From the NCBI GenBank assembly GCA_938084055.1, contig CALKDK010000007.1:1-64000 (forward strand): DNA of 64,000 nt, in the 5' to 3' direction. The notes beneath the pieces were generated by a model that made no database searches, was not told where the DNA came from, and worked only from the letters and a program-made list of their open reading frames with translations. Shown here in pieces: positions 56,209-64,000 of this stretch; positions within the stretch are counted from its first letter, which is position 1; every line of letters begins with the position of its first letter. The position numbers and the translations under genes are program-made. Source of the DNA: an uncultured Luminiphilus sp. (lineage in GTDB: Bacteria; Pseudomonadota; Gammaproteobacteria; Pseudomonadales; Halieaceae).

Positions 56209-56633
56209 CGTGGAACCCCACAGGCTGCGGCGAACACGCTACCGGCAGCCGCTCCCGCGACACCCTGAAGAACCAGACCAAATGTCGTCCGTACCGCCGC
56301 AAATCCGATCAGACCCAGCGTGGCCTCCATAATCAGGTGTAGCGCCACCAGAGCAATAAAGCCGCCCAGCATATAGGTGGCGGTTCTGGGCAGCCCGAGC
56401 CTTCGATACAGCTGTGCCGCCACCGGGAGGGCAATCAGCAGGGCAATCGCAACCAGTGGCAGGTAAGATCCCAGCAAGCCAAGCCAATCGAATAGTATGG
56501 CGCCGAACACGTCCCCCGCCGTGACCGGCATCCCCATATCAGCGAGACCCATCATGATCACGATGCTGGAAAGGGTACTGCCCAGCAAATACGCCATCAG
56601 TGTGGCAGGAAAGTAAGCAGCGATAGCGCGCAC
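56205..56633 (-). CDS. Small membrane protein coupled to the Asp beta-hydroxylase
   Basis: 142 residues with four hydrophobic segments (FPATLMAYLLGSTLSSIVIMM, AILFDWLGLLGSYLPLVAIALL, YMLGGFIALVALHLI, VLQGVAGAAAGSVFAAA). GTG at 56633, with GAGGA seven bases upstream, is preferred to a start 12 codons earlier. I do not recognise the family. Its stop overlaps the start of the hydroxylase gene (ATGA), so the proteins are made together. Confidence 0.7.
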   Translation of the reverse strand: MRAIAAYFPATLMAYLLGSTLSSIVIMMGLADMGMPVTAGDVFGAILFDWLGLLGSYLPLVAIALLIALPVAAQLYRRLGLPRTATYMLGGFIALVALHLIMEATLGLIGFAAVRTTFGLVLQGVAGAAAGSVFAAACGVPR

Positions 56634-56723
56634 GTTTAATTCCTCGTCGATGACAGTGCAAACCGGCACTGCGAAGGGGTTATAGTGCCACTTCGGGCAA
56701 CTGACTACTCCAAAGGATGCACC

Positions 56724-57818
56724 ATGCCTTTCAATTCATCCCTCGTCAAAACCCTTGTCACGTTACTCAGCCTGGCGGCGTCGCTGCCGGTGTTAACGGC
56801 TGACTACGAGGTGATAACCGTGGCCTCGGGACTGGATAAGCCCTGGTCGGTGGCGCAGCTTCCCGACGGAACCGGATTTCTCGTCACCGAGAAAGGGGGG
56901 CAATTGCTGCACCTGACGGAGCGGGGTGATGTCACCCCCATAGCGGGAGTGCCCGAGGTGTATTTCAAAAGTCAGGGCGGGTTGCTGGAGGTTATTCTGG
57001 ATCCCGACTTTTCTGCCAACCGGACCGTGTACCTCTCCTATGCCGGCGGCGATGCCGAAGCTAACAGGACAACCGTTGTTCGGGCTCGGCTTGCTGAAGA
57101 CCGCCTTGAGCAGATAGAAACCATTCTCGAGGTCCTGCCTGATAAAAAAAAGGCGGCCCACTACGGTGGCAAACTGGCCTTCCTGTCCGACGGCACCCTT
57201 CTGGTCAGTATTGGCGAAGGATTCGAGTACCGGGAGCAGGCCCAGAGTCTCGATAGCGAGCTGGGTAAACTGCTGCGCATTAGAAGCGACGGGACCCCAC
57301 CCCCAGACAACCCCTTTCCCGAGGCCGCTCCGAGGGTTTACAGCTACGGGCACAGAAATCCTCAGGGCCTGGTTGTAGACCGGCTTGATGGCACCATCTG
57401 GATGACCGAACACGGGCCCAAGGGTGGAGACGAACTCAACCGTATTGTGCCCGGCAGCAACTATGGCTGGCCCGCCATCACCTACGGAGTGGACTATTCG
57501 GGCGCAATAATCTCGCCCTATACCGAGGCCGAAGGCATGGTACAACCCGAAATCTACTGGGATCCCAGTATTGCGACCTCGGGTCTTGCGATCTACCGGG
57601 GCGCAGGTTTTGACGGCTGGCAGGGATCCCTGCTGATCGGAGCACTCAAGGATGAAAAGCTCTACCGCCTCACGCCAGGGGATGGTGGGTTCAGCCAAAG
57701 CGAGCCCTTCCCCGAAGTCACAGGACGGGTTAGGGACGTCCGCGTCCTGTCCGACGGCAGCATCGCTGCCCTCACCGACGGCGGTACCTTTTTCCGTATA
57801 ATCCCACCCGCAGATTAA
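56724..57818 (+). CDS. PQQ-dependent aldose sugar dehydrogenase-like protein
   Basis: 364 residues with a signal peptide and a six-blade propeller of the soluble glucose dehydrogenase (YliI/Asd) type. Landmarks are GLDKPWSVAQLPDG, YSYGHRNPQGLVVD (the NPQG motif) and MTEHGPKGGDELN followed by GSNYGWPAITYG. It oxidises sugars in the periplasm with PQQ. No pqq genes are in the window. ATG at 56724 with AAAGGA upstream. It is divergent from the membrane protein and hydroxylase operon. Confidence 0.89.
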   Translation: MPFNSSLVKTLVTLLSLAASLPVLTADYEVITVASGLDKPWSVAQLPDGTGFLVTEKGGQLLHLTERGDVTPIAGVPEVYFKSQGGLLEVILDPDFSANRTVYLSYAGGDAEANRTTVVRARLAEDRLEQIETILEVLPDKKKAAHYGGKLAFLSDGTLLVSIGEGFEYREQAQSLDSELGKLLRIRSDGTPPPDNPFPEAAPRVYSYGHRNPQGLVVDRLDGTIWMTEHGPKGGDELNRIVPGSNYGWPAITYGVDYSGAIISPYTEAEGMVQPEIYWDPSIATSGLAIYRGAGFDGWQGSLLIGALKDEKLYRLTPGDGGFSQSEPFPEVTGRVRDVRVLSDGSIAALTDGGTFFRIIPPAD

Positions 57819-57908
57819 AGCAGCCTGAAGCAGTTGGCCCGGGGCTCTGGGCACACCGGGTTGTGCAAGCAACGTCCATATCGGCCTGCAATTCCATGGA
57901 GCTCTCCA

Positions 57909-59186
57909 ATGATTGAACAAACACTGACACTCCCCTGCGGCGTGGTTCTCAAGAACCGTTTGTGCAAGGCAGCCATGACGGAGGGCCTTGCTGGGGCCGA
58001 TGGCGTCCCCGGGACAGCGCTGAACCGTTTGTACAGCTTATGGAGTGAGGGCGGGGCAGGTCTACTGCTGTCAGGTAACGTACAGATTGATCGCGATCAC
58101 CTGGAGCGACCGGGTAACGTTGTTGTCGATGGCGAGCCGGACGATACGACGAAGGCCGCACTCAGTGCCTGGGCCCGGGCCGGAACAAGGGCCGGCAACC
58201 ACTTCTGGGCCCAACTCAGCCACGCGGGTCGGCAGTGCCAGAAGATCATCAACCCGAATCCGAAAGCGCCCTCGGCGATCAAGCTGGGCTTACCGGGCGG
58301 GCAATTTGGCGAACCTGTCGCCATGACGGAAGCCGATATCGAAGCGGTAATCACAGGCTTTGCCCGCTGTGCCCGGATACTGAAGGATGCCGGCTTCACG
58401 GGCGTGCAATTGCACAGTGCCCACGGGTATTTACTGTCGCAATTCCTCAGCCCGAGGAGTAACCAGCGCGATGACCGCTGGGGCGGCGACCTGGAGAACC
58501 GTGCCCGACTGCTCATGGCATCCGTTGCTGCGGTGCGCACCGCCGTGGGACCCGACTTTCCCATTGGCGTCAAACTCAACAGCGCAGACTTTCAGCGGGG
58601 CGGGTTCGATTTTACCGAGAGCCTGCAGGTCGCCAAATGGCTGGAAGCCGCAGGCGTCGATCTGCTGGAGATTTCGGGTGGCACCTATGAACAACCGAGG
58701 CTCCTGAATGTGGCGGGTATAGAGCCTGTCGAAGACCAGGCCATCGCCCAATCAACCCGGTCCCGGGAAGCCTACTTTGTGGACTTCGCCCAGGCCATGC
58801 GCCAAGAGCTCAACATGCCACTAATGGTAACGGGGGGCCTGCGCCGCAGAGATGCGATGGAGGATGCCCTGGAAAGCGGCTCAGCCGACGTGATTGGCAT
58901 TGGCCGCCCCATGTGCGTCATGACGGACGCTCCCAAACGGTTACTCTCAGGCACAGAGGAACTGCCGCGTTACGAAGATACCCTGTCACTGCTACCGGGG
59001 TGGCTCAAACCACTGGAGAAACTCAATCTGATCAAAACCCTGGCGACTTTTGCCGTCCAGTACTGGTACTACCAGCAGCTCTTCATTCTTGGCGAGACGG
59101 GCAAGACATCAGACGACCTGACTGTTTTCGCGGCAACCCGACAACAGATGAAGCTGGCCAACGCGCTTGCGGCAGCCCGCAGTTAA
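57909..59186 (+). CDS. NADH:flavin oxidoreductase, Old Yellow Enzyme family (second copy)
   Basis: 425 residues. LKNRLCKAAMTEGLAG, QLHSAHGYLLSQFLSPRSNQ and RDDRWGGDLENRARLL are family marks; the barrel ends near 370 and a C-terminal tail (WYYQQLFILGETGKTSDD) is extra. It lacks the 4Fe-4S and NADH domains of the long OYE relatives. It probably reduces C=C bonds. ATG at 57909 with GGAG upstream. Confidence 0.88.
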   Translation: MIEQTLTLPCGVVLKNRLCKAAMTEGLAGADGVPGTALNRLYSLWSEGGAGLLLSGNVQIDRDHLERPGNVVVDGEPDDTTKAALSAWARAGTRAGNHFWAQLSHAGRQCQKIINPNPKAPSAIKLGLPGGQFGEPVAMTEADIEAVITGFARCARILKDAGFTGVQLHSAHGYLLSQFLSPRSNQRDDRWGGDLENRARLLMASVAAVRTAVGPDFPIGVKLNSADFQRGGFDFTESLQVAKWLEAAGVDLLEISGGTYEQPRLLNVAGIEPVEDQAIAQSTRSREAYFVDFAQAMRQELNMPLMVTGGLRRRDAMEDALESGSADVIGIGRPMCVMTDAPKRLLSGTEELPRYEDTLSLLPGWLKPLEKLNLIKTLATFAVQYWYYQQLFILGETGKTSDDLTVFAATRQQMKLANALAAARS

Positions 59187-59231
59187 AGCCGTCGTGGAAA
59201 TCAGAGGACAGCTTCAGGTTGGCTGTGGCAC

Positions 59232-59909
59232 TCAGCCAAAGTCCCGGGTCATCGCAGTTTGCCAGCGCGCATCAAAGCCCTCCCTCAGACGGGCCTTGGT
59301 CGCGGCAAACGCATTCATATCCAGTTTTGCAAACATCTGGGCGGCACCGGCCACCTCAGAAAGAAGCACCTCCGGCTCGCAGCAGCGGTCAAGAATACCC
59401 GCTTCCACCGCACTGTCAGGATCGTAGATCCGTGCCAGGGAGACCACCTGGTGCCGGTGCGCTTCCACAACCCGCTCCTGTGCAAGCTCGATGCCGAACC
59501 AGGGTAAGGTCATGCCGATAGCGACCTCGTTGAGCCCAAGTTTGAAATTGCCCCTGGCCCCCACCCGGTAATCTGCCGCGAGACAAATCAGGGTACCCAT
59601 AGCGAGAGCATGACCGGTTACCGCCGCAACAACGGGGAGATGACTGTGCACCAGGCGCCCGGCGATATCGGCACCCCGGCGCAGCAAGCGCTGGGCATTC
59701 TCGCCCTGTTCTCCCATAACGGTCAGGTCAAATCCAGCAGAAAACTTGCCCGGCCGTCCCGCGAGCACGGTGACCTTTCCGGACTGCAGGGCCGCATCGA
59801 GGGCAGCATCCAATTCATCGGCCATCTGGAATGACAGGGCATTGGCCTTGCCGTCATCGAGGGTGATCTGGACAAAGTCTTCCTGCTCATCATACTGAAC
59901 TAATGGCAT
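59232..59909 (-). CDS. Enoyl-CoA hydratase/isomerase (crotonase) family protein, short
   Basis: 225 residues, shorter than typical (about 260). It has PGKFSAGFDLTVM and VTGHALAMGTLICLAADYR for the oxyanion hole, and FKLGLNEVAIGMTLPWFG in the catalytic region. The exact reaction is unknown. It is convergent with the OYE gene, 45 bases apart. Confidence 0.86.
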   Translation of the reverse strand: MPLVQYDEQEDFVQITLDDGKANALSFQMADELDAALDAALQSGKVTVLAGRPGKFSAGFDLTVMGEQGENAQRLLRRGADIAGRLVHSHLPVVAAVTGHALAMGTLICLAADYRVGARGNFKLGLNEVAIGMTLPWFGIELAQERVVEAHRHQVVSLARIYDPDSAVEAGILDRCCEPEVLLSEVAGAAQMFAKLDMNAFAATKARLREGFDARWQTAMTRDFG

Positions 59910-59985
59910 GGGCCGTGCTCCCTTTTGGTTGGTTGTAAATTAGCCGCTCCGCGCTGCTGGATTGAACGTGACGAGGTGTTTCCCA

Positions 59986-60438
59986 ATGCATATTCTAGTC
60001 GACGCCGACGCCTGCCCGGGCACCGTCCGGGATATTGTATGTCGTGCGGGAATAAAACGCGGTATTTCTGTACTGTTCGTCGCCAACCAGCCCATCAGCC
60101 TACCGGCGTCCCCGTGGCTGAGCGCCTATCAGGTGCCCCAGGGGTTTGACGAAGCTGATGACGAAATCGTGCAGCGCGCGGTGCCCAATGACCTGGTGAT
60201 TACCGCCGATATTCCACTCGCTGCAGAGGCACTGGAAAAGGGAGCGCATGTGCTCACGCCCCGGGGCGAGCGCTACACGGAGGCCAACATAAAGCAGCGG
60301 CTGCAAATGCGCGATTTCATGGAAACCCTTCGCGCGACAGGGGAACGTACAGGCGGCCCCCCGCCCCTCTCCCAGGTGGACCGAAAAGCCTTTGCCGACC
60401 AACTGGACCGACTGCTGACCCGTTATCATTCCGGCTAA
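59986..60438 (+). CDS. YaiI/YqxD family protein (DUF188)
   Basis: 150 residues, family-typical size. HILVDADACPG at the start and VITADIPLAAEALEKGAHVLTPRGE in the middle (cited in part) are the acidic motifs of this PIN-like/NYN-like fold. A nuclease role is suspected from the fold but not established. ATG at 59986 with GAGG upstream. Confidence 0.92.
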   Translation: MHILVDADACPGTVRDIVCRAGIKRGISVLFVANQPISLPASPWLSAYQVPQGFDEADDEIVQRAVPNDLVITADIPLAAEALEKGAHVLTPRGERYTEANIKQRLQMRDFMETLRATGERTGGPPPLSQVDRKAFADQLDRLLTRYHSG

Positions 60439-60525
60439 TAGGCGGGATCCAATGGCCCCGACCCACTGGTATCTGCCCGCATCGGGGCCGTGCCATCCGC
60501 CAAGAAAAAATGGCGTCCGGGCCGG

Positions 60526-61077
60526 TCAGAATTGGGGCGTCAGAAGCCAGCCCGCCTCACCAGCCTGAAGTTCGTAAGCCAGCCGCCGAATCCCCCCCGT
60601 CGGGTTCGCGTTGGTATCGCCCGGGAGATACACGGGAAAGCGCCGCTCAACCATCCGCCCAAGAACCCGAAAACGATCATGCCCACGGTAACCCACCAGC
60701 GCCGGGGAATCCGGGGGCAACCCCATCTGGTGAATAGCCGTCATGGAGAGGTTGCGGTTAGAGGCAAAAGCGATCACCGAACCGTAGGAGCCGCTGCCCG
60801 CGGCCGTCACAAAGGCATAGACTTCCGGGAAGCCATTGTCATCAAGGTCGGCTACCTCGACATCGTTGACCACACCCTCCACGGAGACCTCGGTATCGAG
60901 AAGGATTTGATCTGACAGCTGCGCAAAAAAACGCACCGCGTTGATCGAGCCCGCGTTAGCGCTGTGCAGGGTTATAATGGCACCCCGCCAGTTCGCCTCG
61001 TAAACCAGCGGTTCAACGGCATACGCACCGGTTGCCAACAGGGGCAACCACAGCGTCAGCCGGCACAGCTTTTTCAT
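60526..61077 (-). CDS. Exported protein resembling PliI-type lysozyme inhibitors
   Basis: 183 residues with a signal peptide (LCRLTLWLPLLATGAYA). The segment VEVADLDDNGFPEVYAFV followed by AGSGSYGSVIAFASN, then RRFPVYLPGDTNANPTGG, is what I remember from the PliI family of inhibitors of invertebrate-type lysozyme; the SGSYG loop would enter the lysozyme active site. The assignment is from memory. ATG at 61077 with GGGAGGT upstream. Its ATG overlaps the proposed ATG of the divergent MFS gene. Confidence 0.65.
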   Translation of the reverse strand: MKKLCRLTLWLPLLATGAYAVEPLVYEANWRGAIITLHSANAGSINAVRFFAQLSDQILLDTEVSVEGVVNDVEVADLDDNGFPEVYAFVTAAGSGSYGSVIAFASNRNLSMTAIHQMGLPPDSPALVGYRGHDRFRVLGRMVERRFPVYLPGDTNANPTGGIRRLAYELQAGEAGWLLTPQF

Positions 61078-62272
61078 GGAGTACCTCCCTTTGACGGGTG
61101 ACAGAGAGATCATTGTACTGGCAGTGGCTTCCGCTATCGTGACCGCCAATGCGTATTACATCCATCCGATCATTGGCGACGTCGCCCGGGACTTCGCGGT
61201 CAGCGATGGCTTGATCGGCATCGTACCGGCACTGAACCAGATAGCACTCGCCCTGGGCGTGCTGTTGCTGCTACCCCTGGCCGATCGGGTCAACAACCGT
61301 CTTCTGGTGACGCTGTGCCTCTCGGTGCAGGTCGCAGCACTTGTGGCCATGGCGCTCACCCCCCACTTCGCGCTCTTTGTCACAGCATCCACCCTACTGG
61401 GTTTCTTTACGGTGACTCCCTACCTGTTACCTGCCTATGCCTCCCGGCGGATCGCTCCCTCACGACTCGGTTACGCCACGGCACTGCTGACCACCGGTGT
61501 CATTGCCGGTGTTCAGGTATCCCGACTGGCCGCGGGGGTCATCGGTGAGTATGCCGACTGGCGCCTGGTCTACTGGGGCGCCGCGGTCCTGATGGCGATC
61601 GCAGCCGTGAGCCTGCCACGCATGATGGTGGCCGAAAAACCACCTGAAGGCGCGCCGCGCTACGTGCAGTTGCTCATCTCCATGTTTGATCTGGCCACCT
61701 CGCATCCAAGGCTGATGGTGTCAGGCGTCATTCAGGGCATCAACCTTGCCGGTTTCATTGCCCTTTGGCTGGGTATCAGCCTGCATTTGACCAGCGATAC
61801 CCTGGGACATGGATCCGACCTGGTGGGCTACCTCACTGCATTTTCAGCGATTGGGCTACTGACCACCACCCGATTGGGGCAATGGGCGGATCGAACGGGC
61901 GCTGAAAAAGCACGTCTGCTCATGGCGACCTGCCAGTTTGGCGGTGTGATGCTGCTCTGGACTGCCCAACACAACTGGGTCTTTCTGCTGCCGCCCCTAG
62001 CCATCATGAGCATCGTGGGACCGATTATTGACGTCACGGGCCGCATGACGGGCCTACAGGAGTTACCCGCCATTCGAACCCGCCTGATGAGCCTTTACGT
62101 GAGCGTGATGTTTACCGGTGCGGGCATCGGTAGTTGGGCCGGGACGATGGCCTATGACCACGGTTCATGGCGCGGCATGGTGCTGTTGCTGTCCTCGTTC
62201 ACCTTCCTGGTCTGGCTGCTCTCCTTCCAGCAGTGGCGGCAGCGGCGAAAACCGATCGGTGCATCACCCTGA
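61076..62272 (+). CDS. MFS family transporter
   Basis: 398 residues with 12 membrane helices. VTANAYYIHPIIGDVARDFAV in the first helix and loop is characteristic of the YnfM-like drug or solute exporters. Charged loops with ADRVNNR and GQWADRTGAEKARLL fit MFS motif A sites. No clear ribosome binding site precedes ATG at 61076; a TTG at 61091 with GGAG upstream is an alternative. The substrate is unknown. Confidence 0.87.
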   Translation: MEYLPLTGDREIIVLAVASAIVTANAYYIHPIIGDVARDFAVSDGLIGIVPALNQIALALGVLLLLPLADRVNNRLLVTLCLSVQVAALVAMALTPHFALFVTASTLLGFFTVTPYLLPAYASRRIAPSRLGYATALLTTGVIAGVQVSRLAAGVIGEYADWRLVYWGAAVLMAIAAVSLPRMMVAEKPPEGAPRYVQLLISMFDLATSHPRLMVSGVIQGINLAGFIALWLGISLHLTSDTLGHGSDLVGYLTAFSAIGLLTTTRLGQWADRTGAEKARLLMATCQFGGVMLLWTAQHNWVFLLPPLAIMSIVGPIIDVTGRMTGLQELPAIRTRLMSLYVSVMFTGAGIGSWAGTMAYDHGSWRGMVLLLSSFTFLVWLLSFQQWRQRRKPIGASP

Positions 62273-62282
62273 GGCCATCCGG

Positions 62283-62834
62283 CTACTCCTGGCGATACAG
62301 CGCCATGACGTCTGCGACCTCGGCGTCATCAAGACGGTCGCGGCCCACCGAGTAGGCCGCGGCAAAACGTTGGTACATGGCAGCGTTGATCGCGTTGGCT
62401 TTGCCGTTGTCCCGACTTGCCACCACCTTGGCGGGTACACCCGCAATGATGGAGTTCTCAGGAAAATCGCTGTTCTCGCGCACAATGCTATTGCCCGCCA
62501 CAATCGAATTCGCGCCTATTCTTGCCCCATCCATAATGGTGGAATTTATTCCAATCAGGCAGCGATCCCCGATTTCACAGCCATGCAGTATCGCGTGGTG
62601 CGTGATGGAGCAGTCCTCGCCCACAATGGTGGGCGTCATGGCGCCCACATGGATCATGACAAAGTCCTGAATATTGGTCCTGGCGCCGATGCGTATTTCC
62701 AGAAATTCCGCCCGGGTCACCACGTTGGGCCAAATCGACGCTCCCGGGCCGATATAAACCTTTCCGTACAGCCAGGCACTCTCATGAATGAATGCCGGCT
62801 CGTCCAGTGTGACGTTCTCGCTGATGAAGCCCAT
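62283..62834 (-). CDS. Gamma-carbonic anhydrase-like hexapeptide protein
   Basis: 183 residues. A left-handed beta-helix with repeated I-G-x-x-x motifs carries the three zinc histidines of gamma-class carbonic anhydrases: His62 (VMIHVGAM), His79 and His84 (CSITHHAILHG). Relatives such as YrdA and PaaY act as carbonic anhydrases or thioesterases. It is convergent with the MFS gene, 10 bases apart. Confidence 0.87.
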   Translation of the reverse strand: MGFISENVTLDEPAFIHESAWLYGKVYIGPGASIWPNVVTRAEFLEIRIGARTNIQDFVMIHVGAMTPTIVGEDCSITHHAILHGCEIGDRCLIGINSTIMDGARIGANSIVAGNSIVRENSDFPENSIIAGVPAKVVASRDNGKANAINAAMYQRFAAAYSVGRDRLDDAEVADVMALYRQE

Positions 62835-62974
62835 GCGTTATAGTCCTTTCTCTCGATGACAGATAAAATGAAACGCGACTGGGTACTCCGCGCCCACTGG
62901 GGTAGAGTACTGCACCCCCAGCCATCCGGATACCATACCCGGCCCCGTCACCACGAGGGCTTGCCGATACCACC

Positions 62975-64000
62975 ATGCACAGCTCGCAAACCGACGACAC
63001 CCCCAGCGCAGACAGCCGACTCCTGCTGCGCAAACTCTGGCATCAGGTAGCGCCTACACTGGTCGAAAATCGGGCCAGGGTGGCGGCTGCACTGGGCTGT
63101 CTACTGCTGGCAAAAGGGGGGTTGCTGCTGATTCCCTTCTTACTCAAGGCCCTGGTTGACGGCCTCGACCAGAGCCCCATGCTGGCTCCCACTTCCCTGA
63201 TACTGCTGATGGTACTGGCCTACGGAACGGCCCGGTTTGCCAATACCCTGTTTGCCGAATTCCGGGACACCCTGTTTGGCCGGGTCACCGAACGCGCCAT
63301 GCACCGCATCGGTCTGGCTGTTTTCAAGCACATTCACAGGCTGGACCTGAATTATCACCTCAACCGACGAACCGGAGGGCTGGCGCGGGACATAGAGAGG
63401 GGCAGCAACGGGATCAGCTTCCTGATGCGATTTTTTATTTTCAACATCGCCCCCACGCTATTTGAGATTGCCATGGTGACGGGGATCCTGTTGTTCAACT
63501 ACGGGGTGAACTACAGCCTCGTCGTGCTGCTGTCTGTCGCCCTGTACGGCGCCTACTCCTTCCGAGCCACCAGCTGGCGCACTCGGTTCATACGCGAGGT
63601 CAATGCCGCTGATTCGGACAGCAACACCCGTGCCGTAGACAGCCTCATTAACTACGAAACCGTCAAATACTTTACTAATGAAGAGTTTGAGGCCCATCGC
63701 TACGATCAATCGCTGGAGCAATGGGAGCAGGCCCGACGTAAAAACAGGCTCTCCCTGCTGGCATTGAACAGTGGCCAGGCCGTGATTATTGCCTTGAGCC
63801 AAACGCTCATGCTGGGCATGGCTGCCCTGTCAGTCCAGAGCAGTGACATGACGCTGGGCGACTTTGTACTGATCAACCAGTTCATGCTGCAGTTGTTTAT
63901 TCCGTTGGGCTTTCTCGGCTTTGTTTACCGGGAAATCAAGGCCTCGCTGGCCAATATAGAGCGCCTGTTCCTCATATTGGATCAACAGCCCGAGGTCGCA
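62975..64000 (+). CDS. ABC exporter of the Atm1 type, N-terminal part (truncated by window end)
   Basis: The frame starts at ATG 62975 and runs open to the end, giving 342 residues. It covers the six-helix transmembrane domain; the nucleotide-binding domain lies beyond the window. NYETVKYFTNEEFEAHRYD and LALNSGQAVIIALSQT are characteristic of Atm1/ABCB7-like transporters, which export glutathione-linked sulfur or metal compounds. The N-terminal 30 residues are polar and disordered-looking. Confidence 0.87.
   Translation, partial: MHSSQTDDTPSADSRLLLRKLWHQVAPTLVENRARVAAALGCLLLAKGGLLLIPFLLKALVDGLDQSPMLAPTSLILLMVLAYGTARFANTLFAEFRDTLFGRVTERAMHRIGLAVFKHIHRLDLNYHLNRRTGGLARDIERGSNGISFLMRFFIFNIAPTLFEIAMVTGILLFNYGVNYSLVVLLSVALYGAYSFRATSWRTRFIREVNAADSDSNTRAVDSLINYETVKYFTNEEFEAHRYDQSLEQWEQARRKNRLSLLALNSGQAVIIALSQTLMLGMAALSVQSSDMTLGDFVLINQFMLQLFIPLGFLGFVYREIKASLANIERLFLILDQQPEVA

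Overview
The window is G+C-rich, densely coded DNA from a Gram-negative bacterium, most likely a marine gammaproteobacterium close to the Halieaceae (OM60/NOR5) group. The Gram-negative assignment rests on Kdo/LPS genes (Kdo kinase, family 9 heptosyltransferase, WaaA), a PagL-type lipid A deacylase, lipoprotein signals and secreted peptidases. The family-level placement is inference from the gene mix (phytanoyl-CoA dioxygenase, sulfatase, PYROXD2-like oxidoreductase, malonate genes, BCCT transporter). No rRNA, tRNA, CRISPR array, insertion sequence or prophage was recognised.

Layout. 1-9.3 kb: a broken unknown gene, a PhyH dioxygenase, an alcohol dehydrogenase remnant, a large M16 lipoprotein protease, a frameshifted pseudogene, a methyltransferase, a YbcJ-like RNA-binding protein, an AT-rich DUF6090 gene that looks foreign, and a cupin/membrane protein pair. 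9.7-19 kb: an FAD oxidoreductase, a TrpB2-type PLP enzyme, a LysE exporter, an Old Yellow Enzyme, a Nudix hydrolase, TrmL, YciI, a coiled-coil protein and a membrane protein. 19.3-29.3 kb: divergent puuA-like and puuB-like genes, then a malonate module (malonyl-CoA synthetase, malonyl-CoA decarboxylase, sodium:solute symporter), then a PYROXD2-like oxidoreductase overlapping a MOSC gene. 29.5-46 kb: secreted and catabolic enzymes (sulfatase, amidohydrolase, M24 peptidase, BCCT transporter, VOC protein, serine dehydratase, S9 peptidase, amine oxidase, secreted nuclease). 46.4-49.8 kb: LPS core genes. 49.8-56.6 kb: a symporter remnant and a minus-strand run (membrane protein, Asp beta-hydroxylase, PagL-like, CoA transferase, P1 peptidase, LLM oxidoreductase, crotonase). 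56.7-64 kb: PQQ-type sugar dehydrogenase, a second OYE, a second crotonase, YaiI, a PliI-like protein, an MFS transporter, a gamma-carbonic anhydrase-like protein and the start of an Atm1-type ABC exporter.

How it fits together. The clearest functional unit is 19.3-27.1 kb. Gamma-glutamylation and oxidation of amines (PuuA/PuuB) sits next to activation and decarboxylation of malonate (MatB/MCD) with a candidate uptake system. Most other genes are solitary housekeeping, envelope or scavenging functions. Four gene remnants within 64 kb indicate continuing gene loss. No defence system or unmistakable new multi-gene machine was seen; the most notable items are the amine-malonate neighbourhood, the decaying genes, the foreign DUF6090 gene and the envelope-related minus-strand run at 54.4-56.6 kb.
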